This document shows, piece by piece, positions 1-7,974 of a DNA stretch of 14,366 nucleotides. The notes under the pieces were generated by a model. It was given only the letters and a program-made list of their open reading frames with translations, did no database searches and had not been told where the DNA came from. Every line of letters begins with the position of its first letter. The stretch's first letter is position 1. Source of the stretch: RXOA01 sp964547105 (GTDB taxonomy: Bacteria; Bipolaricaulota; Bipolaricaulia; UBA7950; UBA9294); assembly GCA_964547105.1 (NCBI GenBank), contig CAZJLO010000049.1, positions 1-14,366 of the forward strand, written 5' to 3'. A program made the translations under genes and the position numbers.

Positions 1-10
1 TATTGGCTGT

Positions 11-17
11 GAGGAGG
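11..17 (+). promoter_or_regulatory. Ribosome binding site of the repeat protein
   Basis: GAGGAGG, six bases before the ATG at 24. It decides that start over the in-frame TTG at 3, which would add seven residues before the signal peptide. Confidence 0.8.
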
Positions 18-23
18 ATAGAT

Positions 24-1361
24 ATGAGAAGCAGGTTCAGAGCAGGGGTTGCGCTTTCTATTGTGATGGTTCTGGTTCTTGGAACCGTGGCGTTCGGCGC
101 TGCCCGTTTTGAGGCGATCGCCGGCGTCTACCAGATTGACATTACGCAGCTTGGGATGCCGCTAGTTTTCTACCTGCAGATCGAAGCCGACGGTGCCTTC
201 ATGCTATCTCCCAACACCGACTTCGATCCCAGTGAAAGCCGTGGCGATGGCGTGATTGCCGAGAGCGGGGGTGTGCACATGCTGATCTACAGAGAGCACA
301 CGTCCGAGAATCCCAAGACGGCGACTTTCGTGCTGGACGGCCCGAACCTGGTCTTCCAGTCCACGCTGCCCTACGGCTCGAGCAACATTGTCAACTCCGC
401 GGAAGATCCGGATGATCCGGAGATCGTCTATACCCTTACAGCAGACACCCTTGCCTTGTCCGAGTACTACGGCACGTATGCCGGCGGGCACTCTGTCCAG
501 GCCATGGGCGGCGCGGTTGACTATGCGTACACCCTCACGCTCAAAGCAGGTCTGCGTTACGAGTTTGCGAGCGACTTCGCCATGGGAGGAGAAGCCTACA
601 CGTACAGCGAAACCGGAAGTTGGAATGTGGACGGAGAGCAGTTCACGCTCACTCCTGCCGGCGGCGAAGCCGTGCAAGGGACCGTCAGCGTCGACGGCGC
701 GATCACGGTCGGAGTCCAGGCCTCGGAAATGGCTCGCTCCAGAACCGAAAGCGTGCTTCGCATCGCGACTCACGCGGATGTAGCCGGTACTTTCGTCGGC
801 GAGAAGGTGTCGCCCATGTACACAGCCAAGGCGACCCTGGTTCTGGACATGTTTGGCACCTACCACTACACAGCGGACGTCGGAATGCCTGAACCATACG
901 AAGAAGCCGGATCCTACGATGTATCCGGAACCGACGTCACGTTCGAGCCAGACGGTGGTTCCGCCTACAACGGGACGTTGCGGAATCTGGTGCTGACCGG
1001 GAGTTTCCGGGTGATCGGCAACATGCCGGGAACCGAGATGATCATGTACGGCGAGGAGATCCTTGGGACCTTCGCCGGCTCGGCCACGCACGAGGAAGCT
1101 GAGTACAGAACTGTACTCACTCTCAATCCGGATGGCAGCTACGAGCTGCTGGTGTCCGATAATGCCGGACTGGCAGTCATCGAAAGCACAGGGACGTTCG
1201 AGATGCAGCGGGGCATGACCCTGATGGTGGTTCTATCGGGGGTGGACCCGGCTCCGATGTGTACGCTGAGCGAATCCGGACTGAACTTCAGCATCAGTCT
1301 CCCAGGCATGACCGCCACTTCGGGTATGGGCGGTCTGGGCTTCAGTTTGCGGAGAGAATGA
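24..1361 (+). CDS. Exported protein with four diverged beta-rich repeats
   Basis: 445 residues, family not recognised. The ATG at 24 is chosen because a GAGGAGG ribosome site lies at 11-17 with ideal spacing; an in-frame TTG at 3 lacks one. Residues 1-26 form a signal peptide: basic start (MRSRFR), hydrophobic core, VAFGA cleavage-like end. The mature part divides into four units starting near residues 34 (GVYQID), 150 (GTYAGG), 255 (GTFVGE) and 348 (GTFAGS). Each opens G-[TV]-[YF], continues with alternating hydrophobic strands, an x-DGxY or FGTYHY-like turn, and a G-[ST]-[WYF]-x-[VM] strand. This is what is seen; a lipocalin-like or small beta-barrel fold repeated four times is my inference. 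No catalytic motif is visible. A strong hairpin separates it from the downstream importer operon, so co-transcription is unproven. A periplasmic or cell-surface binding or structural role is possible. Confidence 0.85.
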   Translation: MRSRFRAGVALSIVMVLVLGTVAFGAARFEAIAGVYQIDITQLGMPLVFYLQIEADGAFMLSPNTDFDPSESRGDGVIAESGGVHMLIYREHTSENPKTATFVLDGPNLVFQSTLPYGSSNIVNSAEDPDDPEIVYTLTADTLALSEYYGTYAGGHSVQAMGGAVDYAYTLTLKAGLRYEFASDFAMGGEAYTYSETGSWNVDGEQFTLTPAGGEAVQGTVSVDGAITVGVQASEMARSRTESVLRIATHADVAGTFVGEKVSPMYTAKATLVLDMFGTYHYTADVGMPEPYEEAGSYDVSGTDVTFEPDGGSAYNGTLRNLVLTGSFRVIGNMPGTEMIMYGEEILGTFAGSATHEEAEYRTVLTLNPDGSYELLVSDNAGLAVIESTGTFEMQRGMTLMVVLSGVDPAPMCTLSESGLNFSISLPGMTATSGMGGLGFSLRRE

Positions 1362-1390
1362 GGCTTCTGATCCGTCAATAGGCTACTCTG

Positions 1391-1429
1391 GCCCCGCCAG
1401 GTTCAGGTCAACCTGGAGCTTGGCGGGGC
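1391..1429. terminator. GC-rich stem-loop between the repeat protein and the importer operon
   Basis: A perfect 9-bp stem pairs GCCCCGCCA (1391-1399) with TGGCGGGGC (1421-1429). It extends inward as GGTT (1400-1403) with AACC (1410-1413) across a one-sided bulge. The 3' side is only moderately T-rich (TTGCTT), so it is not a textbook intrinsic terminator. It lies 30 bases after the upstream stop codon, which fits a terminator. It also sits in the untranslated leader of the operon, where it could act as an attenuator or mRNA stabiliser. Confidence 0.5.
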
Positions 1430-1452
1430 TTGCTTGATGAAGACGAAGCAAG
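1429..1452. other. Second stem-loop in the importer leader
   Basis: CTTGCTT (1429-1435) pairs perfectly with AAGCAAG (1446-1452) across a 10-base loop, directly abutting the GC-rich hairpin. The upstream in-frame TTG (1434) and ATG (1437) of the binding-protein frame fall in the stem or loop, so this structure could mask them. No function is established. Confidence 0.4.
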
Positions 1453-1472
1453 ACGATCACGCGGGGGGGGCT

Positions 1473-3446
1473 ATGTCCACGAAGCACAGGTTGCTGGCGG
1501 TCTGCTTGCTGCTTGCCGCCGGCACCGCCGTGCTCCTGACCGGCTGCCAGAAGAACGAGTACCCTCGCCGGACCGATCGGATGAATACCTTGTATGTTGG
1601 CGTGGTGCAATCGTCTTTCCCTTCCGCCTTTATGCCTTGGCTCTCCCGAGACGGCATCGCTCCAACCATCGCCAGCATGCTCTACAGCACGCTGTTTTCG
1701 TATGACGACGATACCGGCGAGTTCCTGCCGGGTCTCGCCCGGGAATGGTACTACGTGGACGCCGAAGGTCGACCGATCGTCACCGACTCCGGCAGCATCG
1801 ATTATGACCGCCTGGAAACCGACGGCGTGAAGACCCTGATCAACCCACAGAACGGCAGGACCGAACGTTGCTTGACTGTCAGAATCGAGCTTGACAGCCG
1901 CGCCCGCTGGAGCGACGGGCAGCCGGTGACCGCCGACGATGTGTACTACACCTTCGACATCGCCAGGAACAACTACTTGTCGAATCACGCCGGTGCTCTG
2001 GCCTGGACGGCCGATCTCTTGCACCTGTATTCCAACGCTGGCCAGCTTCAGCTACAGGGGGTTTTCACCTACAACCACGGAGCTGCCGAGCAAGGCTTCC
2101 TGATCGACGAGACGGAACGGGATCAGGTCGTGTATCTCCACGTCCGCAGCGTGCTGGGCGCAGTGACCAGTCTATTCACGACGGTCCTGATCTTGCCCCA
2201 GCATCTGTGGGAGCCGGTCGTCAGCCGGGAGAGTCAGCTGAACAGCCGGAACCCCGATGAACACGTGCAGTCCCTGTACCAGAACCCCGTGGGCAGCGGG
2301 CCCTACGTATTGGACGCCGCGGAGTCAGGCCCTTCGCAGATTGTTCTGCGACGGAACGACCTCTATCACTTGACCAACGAGGATTCCACTCCTCTCTACG
2401 CTGTGGAGGCAATCCGGCTGATCCTGTACCAGGAACTCAATGTGGCGCTTTATGCGGTGATGCGGGGCCACATCGACATGCTTGACGCCAACCTGAACGC
2501 GAACTATGTGCGCCTGTTCGACGGCCGGGATGACCTCTTCGTATCGATTGCCGAGGGTGTCTATACGCAAGCTTTGGTCTTCAACCTGAATCCGGCGACG
2601 TCCGAGCAGACTCCCATGCGTGGCTTGTTGGCGGACAGGAATGTGCGTCAGGCCATTGCGCTGGCCATTGACACGGAGATGCTCATTCGACTCGTGGCGA
2701 ACGGAGCCGCCGCACCCATGAGCGCTGGCCTGATCCGTGAGAGCCTGAGGGACTTCTACAACCCCAATGCGGACGTCCTGGAAGGTGAGCAGTCAGAGCG
2801 GCTGCAGCGAGCCAACCATCTGCTCGATCAGATCTTGCCGGAGAAGGACGAGCAGGGCTATCGGCTCTTTGGTGGTGATCGGGTGTCCTTCAACGTCCTC
2901 GGGCATCCCGGAGAGATTGAGCTCATCTCGTTCTTGGAGATCCAACTCCAGCGGATCGGCATCGAGATTCGCTACCAAGCCAAGGGGAGCTCGCCGGAGA
3001 CGACCTATCTATGGACGAGCCGCTTCGACATCACCATCCAAGGAGTGGTCTTCTCCTTGGCCAATGTGGACATCATGCTCAACGCCCATTTCGTGGCCCT
3101 GGGGCGTACATCCAACTACGGCAGGCTGGTTGACTCCGATCTGGCCAGGGACATTGAAGAGATGCGGACCACTCTGAATCTGCACCGCAAGTACCAACTG
3201 CTATTCGACCTGCAGCCGGTGATCGCGGAGCTGTACTACAAGGTGCCCCTCTACAGTCCGCAGGTCGTCTCGGTCGCTCGTACCGACCGTTACGCCGGAT
3301 ATCAAGTCGTCTCCGGAGCTACGGTCTTCAACTCGACCAACCTGCAGCAGATCCGGCGGATCGACGCCCGGGAAGACACGGGGGCGGCGGCCTCCGGCCA
3401 TGCTGCTCCGGCCGTCGAGATCGTGGCCGTCGCAGGAGAGGAGTGA
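1473..3446 (+). CDS. ABC transporter substrate-binding lipoprotein, family 5 (DppA/OppA type)
   Basis: 657 residues from the ATG at 1473. That start gives a compact lipoprotein signal (MSTKHR, hydrophobic stretch, LLTGC lipobox with Cys25 as the lipidated residue). The in-frame TTG 1434 and ATG 1437 would place 12-13 mostly charged residues ahead of it. The family-5 hallmark lies near residue 145: RWSDGQPVTADDVYYTFD, after an N-terminal segment of the usual type (LYVGV...LYSTLFSYD...LAREW). Later family landmarks are VGSGPYVL and the NVRQAIALAID helix. It should sit outside the cytoplasmic membrane and deliver ligand to the two permeases encoded next. The family binds peptides, but members also bind oligosaccharides, nickel or opines, so the ligand cannot be read here. 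An eight-G run (1463-1470) lies two bases before the start; a conventional ribosome site is not obvious. Confidence 0.93.
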   Translation: MSTKHRLLAVCLLLAAGTAVLLTGCQKNEYPRRTDRMNTLYVGVVQSSFPSAFMPWLSRDGIAPTIASMLYSTLFSYDDDTGEFLPGLAREWYYVDAEGRPIVTDSGSIDYDRLETDGVKTLINPQNGRTERCLTVRIELDSRARWSDGQPVTADDVYYTFDIARNNYLSNHAGALAWTADLLHLYSNAGQLQLQGVFTYNHGAAEQGFLIDETERDQVVYLHVRSVLGAVTSLFTTVLILPQHLWEPVVSRESQLNSRNPDEHVQSLYQNPVGSGPYVLDAAESGPSQIVLRRNDLYHLTNEDSTPLYAVEAIRLILYQELNVALYAVMRGHIDMLDANLNANYVRLFDGRDDLFVSIAEGVYTQALVFNLNPATSEQTPMRGLLADRNVRQAIALAIDTEMLIRLVANGAAAPMSAGLIRESLRDFYNPNADVLEGEQSERLQRANHLLDQILPEKDEQGYRLFGGDRVSFNVLGHPGEIELISFLEIQLQRIGIEIRYQAKGSSPETTYLWTSRFDITIQGVVFSLANVDIMLNAHFVALGRTSNYGRLVDSDLARDIEEMRTTLNLHRKYQLLFDLQPVIAELYYKVPLYSPQVVSVARTDRYAGYQVVSGATVFNSTNLQQIRRIDAREDTGAAASGHAAPAVEIVAVAGEE

Positions 3447-3450
3447 AGCG

Positions 3451-4449
3451 ATGAAGAGAAGCTATGTCATCAAGCGAATCCTGTACGCGGTGTTCATCTT
3501 CTTCGTGGTGTTGACGCTCAACTTCTTCATCCCCCGTCTTGGCGTGCGCGACCCCGCCGAACGGTACTATCCGCCGCAAGGGGCGATGTCCGATATCGAG
3601 TATGAGATCATCAAGCAATTCACGGCCGAGCAGTATGGGTTCGATGTATCGACCTTCCAGCAGTATGTTCGGTACCTCGACGGTCTGATCCATCTGGACC
3701 TGGGCACCTCATTGCGCGCCGGATCCCCCAGAGTCACCGAACTGATCGGGGAGCGCTTGCCGTGGACACTGGTCCTGTCGGTGATCACGCTCATCATCAG
3801 CTTGGTCCTTGGTCTGCTCTTTGGGACCCTGGCTGCCTGGAAGCGGGGCCGGTGGCAGGACACGCTGCTACTGAACGCCTCCACCATCAGCGTTGCCTTG
3901 CCTGCCTTTTTCATTGCATTGATGCTGTCGTTCTATCTGGGTTTCGAACTCGAGTTGTTCCCGGCGTACACGAACCCCAACATGGTTGCCCAGTTCGACT
4001 GGAGTCTGGAGGCCATCAGGGTGGTCCTCAACAACGCCGCCCTTCCCATCATGAGCATGGCGCTTGGCGGCATCGTCGGCTACTCGCAGACCACGCGAAA
4101 CAGCGTCATCGCCGTGACCAACGAAGATTTCGTCATCACCGCCCGGGCCAAGGGACTGAGTCATACAACCGTCTTGTACAAGCATGTCCTGCGAAACGCC
4201 ATGCTGCCTCTGGCAACCTCGATCGGCATGAGTATCAGCGGCCTGATCGGCGGCGCGATCATCATCGAGCGAGTCTTCAACTGGCAGGGCATGGGCACCC
4301 TGTTCCTGGAAGCGAACAGCACCAACGACTACCCGTTGATGATGGGCATCATGCTGTTCCTTTCTGCTTTTGCGATTCTGGCGAATCTAATCACCGAGCT
4401 GTTCTACTCGATTCTGGATCCCCGTGTCACGGTGGGAGACAAGCGATGA
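3451..4449 (+). CDS. ABC transporter permease, DppB/OppB family
   Basis: 332 residues. The ATG at 3451 is preceded by AGGAGAGGAG; the frame is open further upstream but only overlaps the previous gene. The N-terminus (KRSYVIKRILYAVFIFFVVLTLNFF) is the typical first helix of OppB-type permeases. A soluble loop of about 75 residues follows, then about five further helices from residue 103 (LPWTLVLSVITLIISLVLG). The ATPase-docking EAA loop is near residues 228-250 (ITARAKGLSHTTVLYKHVLRNA). The end ELFYSILDPRV is the family's standard C-terminus. It starts 4 bases after the binding protein stops and its stop overlaps the next start, so the genes are translationally linked. It forms half of the transmembrane channel with the next product. 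Confidence 0.95.
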   Translation: MKRSYVIKRILYAVFIFFVVLTLNFFIPRLGVRDPAERYYPPQGAMSDIEYEIIKQFTAEQYGFDVSTFQQYVRYLDGLIHLDLGTSLRAGSPRVTELIGERLPWTLVLSVITLIISLVLGLLFGTLAAWKRGRWQDTLLLNASTISVALPAFFIALMLSFYLGFELELFPAYTNPNMVAQFDWSLEAIRVVLNNAALPIMSMALGGIVGYSQTTRNSVIAVTNEDFVITARAKGLSHTTVLYKHVLRNAMLPLATSIGMSISGLIGGAIIIERVFNWQGMGTLFLEANSTNDYPLMMGIMLFLSAFAILANLITELFYSILDPRVTVGDKR

Positions 4450-5480
4450 GCCGGCGCAATGTGTTTCTTCAGGTTGCTCGCAGCGGCGGCTCTTTCCTGA
4501 GCCTACTCAAGAAACTCTGGCAGCATCCCAAGGGCAGGGTGGGATTGTTGCTTGTCGGCTGCCTTGTGCTTGTGGCGGTCCTCGCTCCGGTTCTGGCGCC
4601 GTACGACCCTTACGATGTCACCCAACGGGCGGAGAAAGGACTGCACCCAAGCCTGCAACATCCGTTGGGTACGACGATAACGACCGGTCAGGACATCCTG
4701 AGCATGCTCATCTACGGCTCACGGGTCTCCTTGATGATCGGCATCAGCACCGGGGTGGCACTTGCCTTCCTCGGCGCTTTGATGGGGGTCATGGCCGGGT
4801 ACATCGGTGGGTTCGCCGACAACCTGATCATGCGAATCGTCGACATCTTGTTGGTCATCCCCACGCTGCCGCTGATTATCGTCCTCACCAATCTGCTTGG
4901 CAGAAGCTACTTCGTGATCGTGTTGGTGTTTGTTGCCTTCGGATGGACCGGGCTGTCCAGGGTCATCCGCTCGCTCGTTCTGGTGCTCAAGAACAGCAGC
5001 TACGTGAAGGCCGCCGAGCTCGCCGGCGCCGGCCGATGGTATATCATGACCAAGCACATCCTGCCGGGAACGTCGCACTTGATCATCATGAACACCACGT
5101 TGACCTGCGCCGGCATCATGGTCGCGGAAGCAGGCTTGAGTTTCCTGGGCTTGGGCGATCCTACCGCGATCAGCTGGGGAAAGATGCTGGCCGAAGCGCA
5201 AGGCGGAGGGGCCCTCCTGTTTGGCGCATGGTGGTGGATCCTCGCGCCGGGCGTCGGCATCTTCCTCTCCGTGTTCTCCTTCATGCGGATCGGCATTGTC
5301 ATGGAAGAAGTCTTCAACCCTCGGATGAAGGCCTCAAGCAGTATCTACAAGCTGTTCAAACACATGAACAACACCTACTTGGACGAGGTCTTCCGATCGA
5401 TGGACAACGACGACTACGACGAATCCGTTGGGCGACCGGATCCTTCGGACACCCCCCTCCCGGAGGGTTCGTATGACTGA
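4446..5480 (+). CDS. ABC transporter permease, DppC/OppC family, with acidic C-terminal tail
   Basis: 344 residues. The start ATG lies inside the upstream stop (ATGA overlap, 4 bases). Family landmarks in order: a first helix at about residues 36-55 (GLLLVGCLVLVAVLAPVLAP), the HPLGTT...GQDILSMLIYGSRVSL motif, a helix bundle, and the EAA loop near residues 185-207 (KAAELAGAGRWYIMTKHILP). These are followed by MVAEAGLSFLGLGDP and SWGKML, both typical of DppC. Most family members end soon after the last helix. Here about 50 further residues follow MEEVFNPRMKA and include the acidic stretch RSMDNDDYDES. The tail should be cytoplasmic, near the ATPases; its role is unknown. Confidence 0.94.
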   Translation: MSRRNVFLQVARSGGSFLSLLKKLWQHPKGRVGLLLVGCLVLVAVLAPVLAPYDPYDVTQRAEKGLHPSLQHPLGTTITTGQDILSMLIYGSRVSLMIGISTGVALAFLGALMGVMAGYIGGFADNLIMRIVDILLVIPTLPLIIVLTNLLGRSYFVIVLVFVAFGWTGLSRVIRSLVLVLKNSSYVKAAELAGAGRWYIMTKHILPGTSHLIIMNTTLTCAGIMVAEAGLSFLGLGDPTAISWGKMLAEAQGGGALLFGAWWWILAPGVGIFLSVFSFMRIGIVMEEVFNPRMKASSSIYKLFKHMNNTYLDEVFRSMDNDDYDESVGRPDPSDTPLPEGSYD

Positions 5481-6459
5481 CACCGTGCTTGAGGTGCGCA
5501 ATCTGAAGGTTGCCTTCCCTAGCGTCGGCGGGGTGATCCGAGCCGTAGAGGGCATCGATCTGGTGACGAAGAAGGGTGAGTGTGTCGCTTTGGTTGGCGA
5601 GTCCGGCTGTGGGAAGAGCGTGACGGCTCTGTCGATCATGAAGCTGCTCAGGACGCCTCCTTCCGTCAGCCGGATCAGCAAACTCGAGCTGGACGGTCGA
5701 GATCTCACCCATCTGACAGACCGAGACATGGAACGTGTTCGTGGGAAGGACATGGCGATCATCTTCCAGGACGCCATGACCGCGCTAAACCCCGTCATGA
5801 CCGTCGGCAAACAGATCGACGAGGTCTACCGGCGCCACGCCAAACTGGGCAAGAAGGAAGCCAGGGAGCGGACCGTCAACGCGCTTGAACTGGTGGGGGT
5901 CCCCGAGGCCCGCTCCCGAGCCAAGAGCTATCCGCACGAACTGTCGGGAGGAATGCGGCAGAGGGTGTTGATTGCCTTGGCGTTCGCTTGCCTGCCGAAA
6001 CTGATCATCGCCGATGAGCCGACCACGTCCCTGGATGTGACCATCCAGGCTCAGGTGCTTGATGTGCTGAAGTCCATGCAGCAGGATCACGATGTGTCGG
6101 CCCTGCTCATCACACATGATCTGAGCGTCGTGGCCAACATGGCCGATGCAGTCTATGTCATGTACTCTGGCAAGATCGTCGAGCGAGCGGCGGTGCAACA
6201 GCTCTTCACGGACCCTCTGCATCCGTATACCCAGGGTCTCCTGGCTTCCGTCCCCAGAATCTCGGATGACAAGCAGGCGTTCGTCCAAATTCCGGATACG
6301 GTTCCCCATCCGATGCGCAAACCAAGCGGCTGCTACTTCCATCCCCGCTGCTTCCGCCCAAGCGACCGGTGCCGGGAGCACATGCCGAGACTGGAAAGCC
6401 CGGGGCCTGGTCGACAGATCCGCTGCTGGCATCCTCTTCATCAGGAGCGTGGGACGTGA
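5473..6459 (+). CDS. ABC transporter ATP-binding protein, DppD/OppD family
   Basis: 328 residues. The ATG at 5473 overlaps the permease end by 8 bases and has GGAGGG at 5462-5467. All nucleotide-binding elements are visible: Walker A GESGCGKS (residues 42-49), signature LSGGMRQR (157-164), Walker B LIIADEPT with D181 and E182, and the H-switch ITHD (213-216). The C-terminal oligopeptide-type extension carries four cysteines (287, 293, 300, 318) spaced C-x5-C-x6-C-x17-C. In this family such a motif has been associated with a 4Fe-4S cluster; whether a cluster forms here is inferred. It powers import together with the next gene product. Confidence 0.95.
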   Translation: MTDTVLEVRNLKVAFPSVGGVIRAVEGIDLVTKKGECVALVGESGCGKSVTALSIMKLLRTPPSVSRISKLELDGRDLTHLTDRDMERVRGKDMAIIFQDAMTALNPVMTVGKQIDEVYRRHAKLGKKEARERTVNALELVGVPEARSRAKSYPHELSGGMRQRVLIALAFACLPKLIIADEPTTSLDVTIQAQVLDVLKSMQQDHDVSALLITHDLSVVANMADAVYVMYSGKIVERAAVQQLFTDPLHPYTQGLLASVPRISDDKQAFVQIPDTVPHPMRKPSGCYFHPRCFRPSDRCREHMPRLESPGPGRQIRCWHPLHQERGT

Positions 6460-7532
6460 GTGTGAGCGGCGAGAAGCGGAATTCGAGCCCGCTGCTGGAG
6501 ATGGAAGGCGTTTCGGTCGATTTCCCGGCCAAACGCGCGTATCCCTTCAGCAAGAAGCGTTGGATCCAGGCTGCCACGGATGTCAGCCTGCAGATCTCTG
6601 AGGGAGAGACCTTTGGCATCGTCGGCGAGTCGGGTTGCGGGAAGAGCACCTTGGCCAATGCCATGATCGGGATGGTTCAGCCGACTGCAGGGATTGTGCG
6701 CTTCCAAGGCGAAGACTTGTACGCACTGAAGCCCAAGGCGTTCAAAGCGGCCAGGCGCAACATGCAGATGATTTTTCAGGATCCCTTTTCGTCGCTCAAT
6801 CCCCGATTCTCTGTGTATGACATCATCAAGGAGCCCATGTATATCAGGGGAGGAGTCGGCGAGGCGGCCATGAAGAAGAAGGTCCTGGAGCTCCTGAAGC
6901 TGGTCGGATTGGATGAGGAAGACCTGTATCGCTATCCTTCGGACTTCTCAGGCGGGCAGCGGCAGCGTATCGGGATTGCCCGTGCCATCATTCTGAATCC
7001 GAGGTTCCTGGTGTGTGATGAACCTGTCAGCGGTCTGGATGTGTCGGTCCATGCCCAGATTCTGAATCTATTGACGGAAATCCAGAAGAGCCGCAACCTC
7101 ACGTATGTCTTTATCTCGCACAATCTAGCGGTGGTCAAGAACATCTGTCAGAACATGCTCGTGATGTACTTGGGGAAGGCGATGGAGGAAGGGGAATCCG
7201 CCGCAGTTTTCGCCAATCCCTTGCATCCGTATACCAAAGCGCTCCTATCGGCGATTCTGGACATCGACATGCACGGGTCCCGCGACAGGATCCTGCTCGA
7301 GGGAGATATTCCGAGCCCGATCGACCCACCCAGAGGTTGCCGGTTCTGGCAGCGCTGCCCCTTTGCCATGGTCGGCTGCGAGACGATTCCCGCAGAGCTG
7401 GTGGAAGTGGAGCGTGGTCATCGAGTCGCCTGCCATCTGGTTTCCGGTTTCTCTGCCAAGCAGAAGGCCGCCGGCATCGACCGGCCCGTGTCCCCGCAGG
7501 CCAAGGATGAGAAGGCGTTCGTAGCTGGGTAG
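6456..7532 (+). CDS. ABC transporter ATP-binding protein, DppF/OppF family
   Basis: 358 residues. Start GTG 6456 is chosen because it overlaps the upstream stop (GTGA) and has AGGAG at 6443-6447; the frame is open further upstream, but inside the preceding gene. Walker A is GESGCGKST (57-65), the signature FSGGQRQR (164-171), and Walker B FLVCDEPVSGLD (D188, E189). The long insertion FPAKRAYPFSKKRWIQA before Walker A is typical of DppF/OppF. The C-terminus has CRFWQRCPFAMVGC and a later VACHL, giving the same four-cysteine spacing type as its partner. It is the last gene of the operon and should form the heterodimeric ATPase with the preceding product. Confidence 0.95.
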   Translation: MSVSGEKRNSSPLLEMEGVSVDFPAKRAYPFSKKRWIQAATDVSLQISEGETFGIVGESGCGKSTLANAMIGMVQPTAGIVRFQGEDLYALKPKAFKAARRNMQMIFQDPFSSLNPRFSVYDIIKEPMYIRGGVGEAAMKKKVLELLKLVGLDEEDLYRYPSDFSGGQRQRIGIARAIILNPRFLVCDEPVSGLDVSVHAQILNLLTEIQKSRNLTYVFISHNLAVVKNICQNMLVMYLGKAMEEGESAAVFANPLHPYTKALLSAILDIDMHGSRDRILLEGDIPSPIDPPRGCRFWQRCPFAMVGCETIPAELVEVERGHRVACHLVSGFSAKQKAAGIDRPVSPQAKDEKAFVAG

Positions 7533-7567
7533 GCAAGCAGCCTGGTGCGTGCCGCACCGCACCGATG

Positions 7568-7632
7568 CCTAGACAGTGAATTTGCGTACCTTGCTGATCT
7601 CGGAGATCAGCTGTGATCTCTTGCTGTCTAGG
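7568..7632. terminator. Nested inverted repeat after the importer operon
   Basis: The outer arms CCTAGACAG (7568-7576) and CTGTCTAGG (7624-7632) are perfect. Inside is CTGATCTC-G-GAGATCAG (7594-7610), and AGATCA...TGATCT can form as an alternative. It lies 35 bases after the last operon stop, which fits a 3' end structure, but no T-tract follows. It could stop or stabilise the operon transcript. Confidence 0.4.
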
Positions 7633-7725
7633 GATGGGCCATGCACCCGTCAAGTTGAAAGCTCACGTTTGACACGGAAAGGAACCCGCCAAACTTCAGC
7701 GCGACCTCTCTGACAGGCAAGGATC

Positions 7726-7786
7726 CCCGCTCACCAGGCACCGGCGCACGAACCCGTGAACCATTCAGTCCCCCGGGCGCCAGACT
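7726..7786 (+). repeat. Dispersed intergenic repeat, copy A
   Basis: Block TCACCA (7731-7736), 22 bases, then AACCATTCAGTCCCC (7759-7773) and a CGGGCGCCAGACTAC tail. The same blocks in the same order and with nearly the same spacing occur at copies B (13026) and C (14058). The 22-base spacer also matches copy C at more than half its positions. Confidence 0.6.
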
Positions 7787-7923
7787 ACCACACTGTGGTC
7801 GAGATGAAGGATCGATCTACAGTCACGCAGCCTCCAGACCACCGGATAGCTGATCGCACGAAGGATCTCTTCACGCCAGCAATGCTTCAAATGCCGGCCA
7901 CTTCTCCATCCGGCCTTCAAGTG

Positions 7924-7936
7924 ACCTGTTTCAGGT
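7924..7936. promoter_or_regulatory. Small palindrome upstream of the large exoprotein gene
   Basis: ACCTG-TTT-CAGGT, perfect arms, overlapping where a -35 element would lie relative to the TATAAT at 7952. Its placement suits a repressor operator, but no regulator is encoded nearby. Confidence 0.3.
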
Positions 7937-7957
7937 GATACAAGATTCCTCTATAAT
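7928..7957 (+). promoter_or_regulatory. Putative promoter of the large exoprotein gene
   Basis: A perfect TATAAT stands at 7952-7957. The best -35 is weak: GTTTCA at 7928-7933 with an 18-base spacer. Transcription would begin near 7963-7965, immediately before or within the ribosome site GAGGAGGGG (7964-7972), leaving a leader of only about ten bases before the ATG at 7975. Either the mRNA is nearly leaderless or the box is coincidental. Confidence 0.45.
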
Positions 7958-7974
7958 CCTCACGAGGAGGGGAT

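Larger units (their letters stand above)
7533..7974. other. Intergenic region with palindromes, repeat copy and promoter
   Basis: No convincing gene; the 60-codon frame at 7756-7938 has no ribosome site and no protein character. It holds nested inverted repeats at 7568-7632, a copy of the dispersed repeat at about 7726-7786, the palindrome ACCACA-C-TGTGGT at 7787-7799, a GCCGG/CCGGC pair at 7893-7914, and the promoter elements of the next gene. Confidence 0.6.

Noticed and set aside
7756..7938. 60-codon frame in the gap before the large exoprotein gene
   Set aside because: It starts inside the dispersed repeat, has no ribosome site and shows no recognisable protein features.
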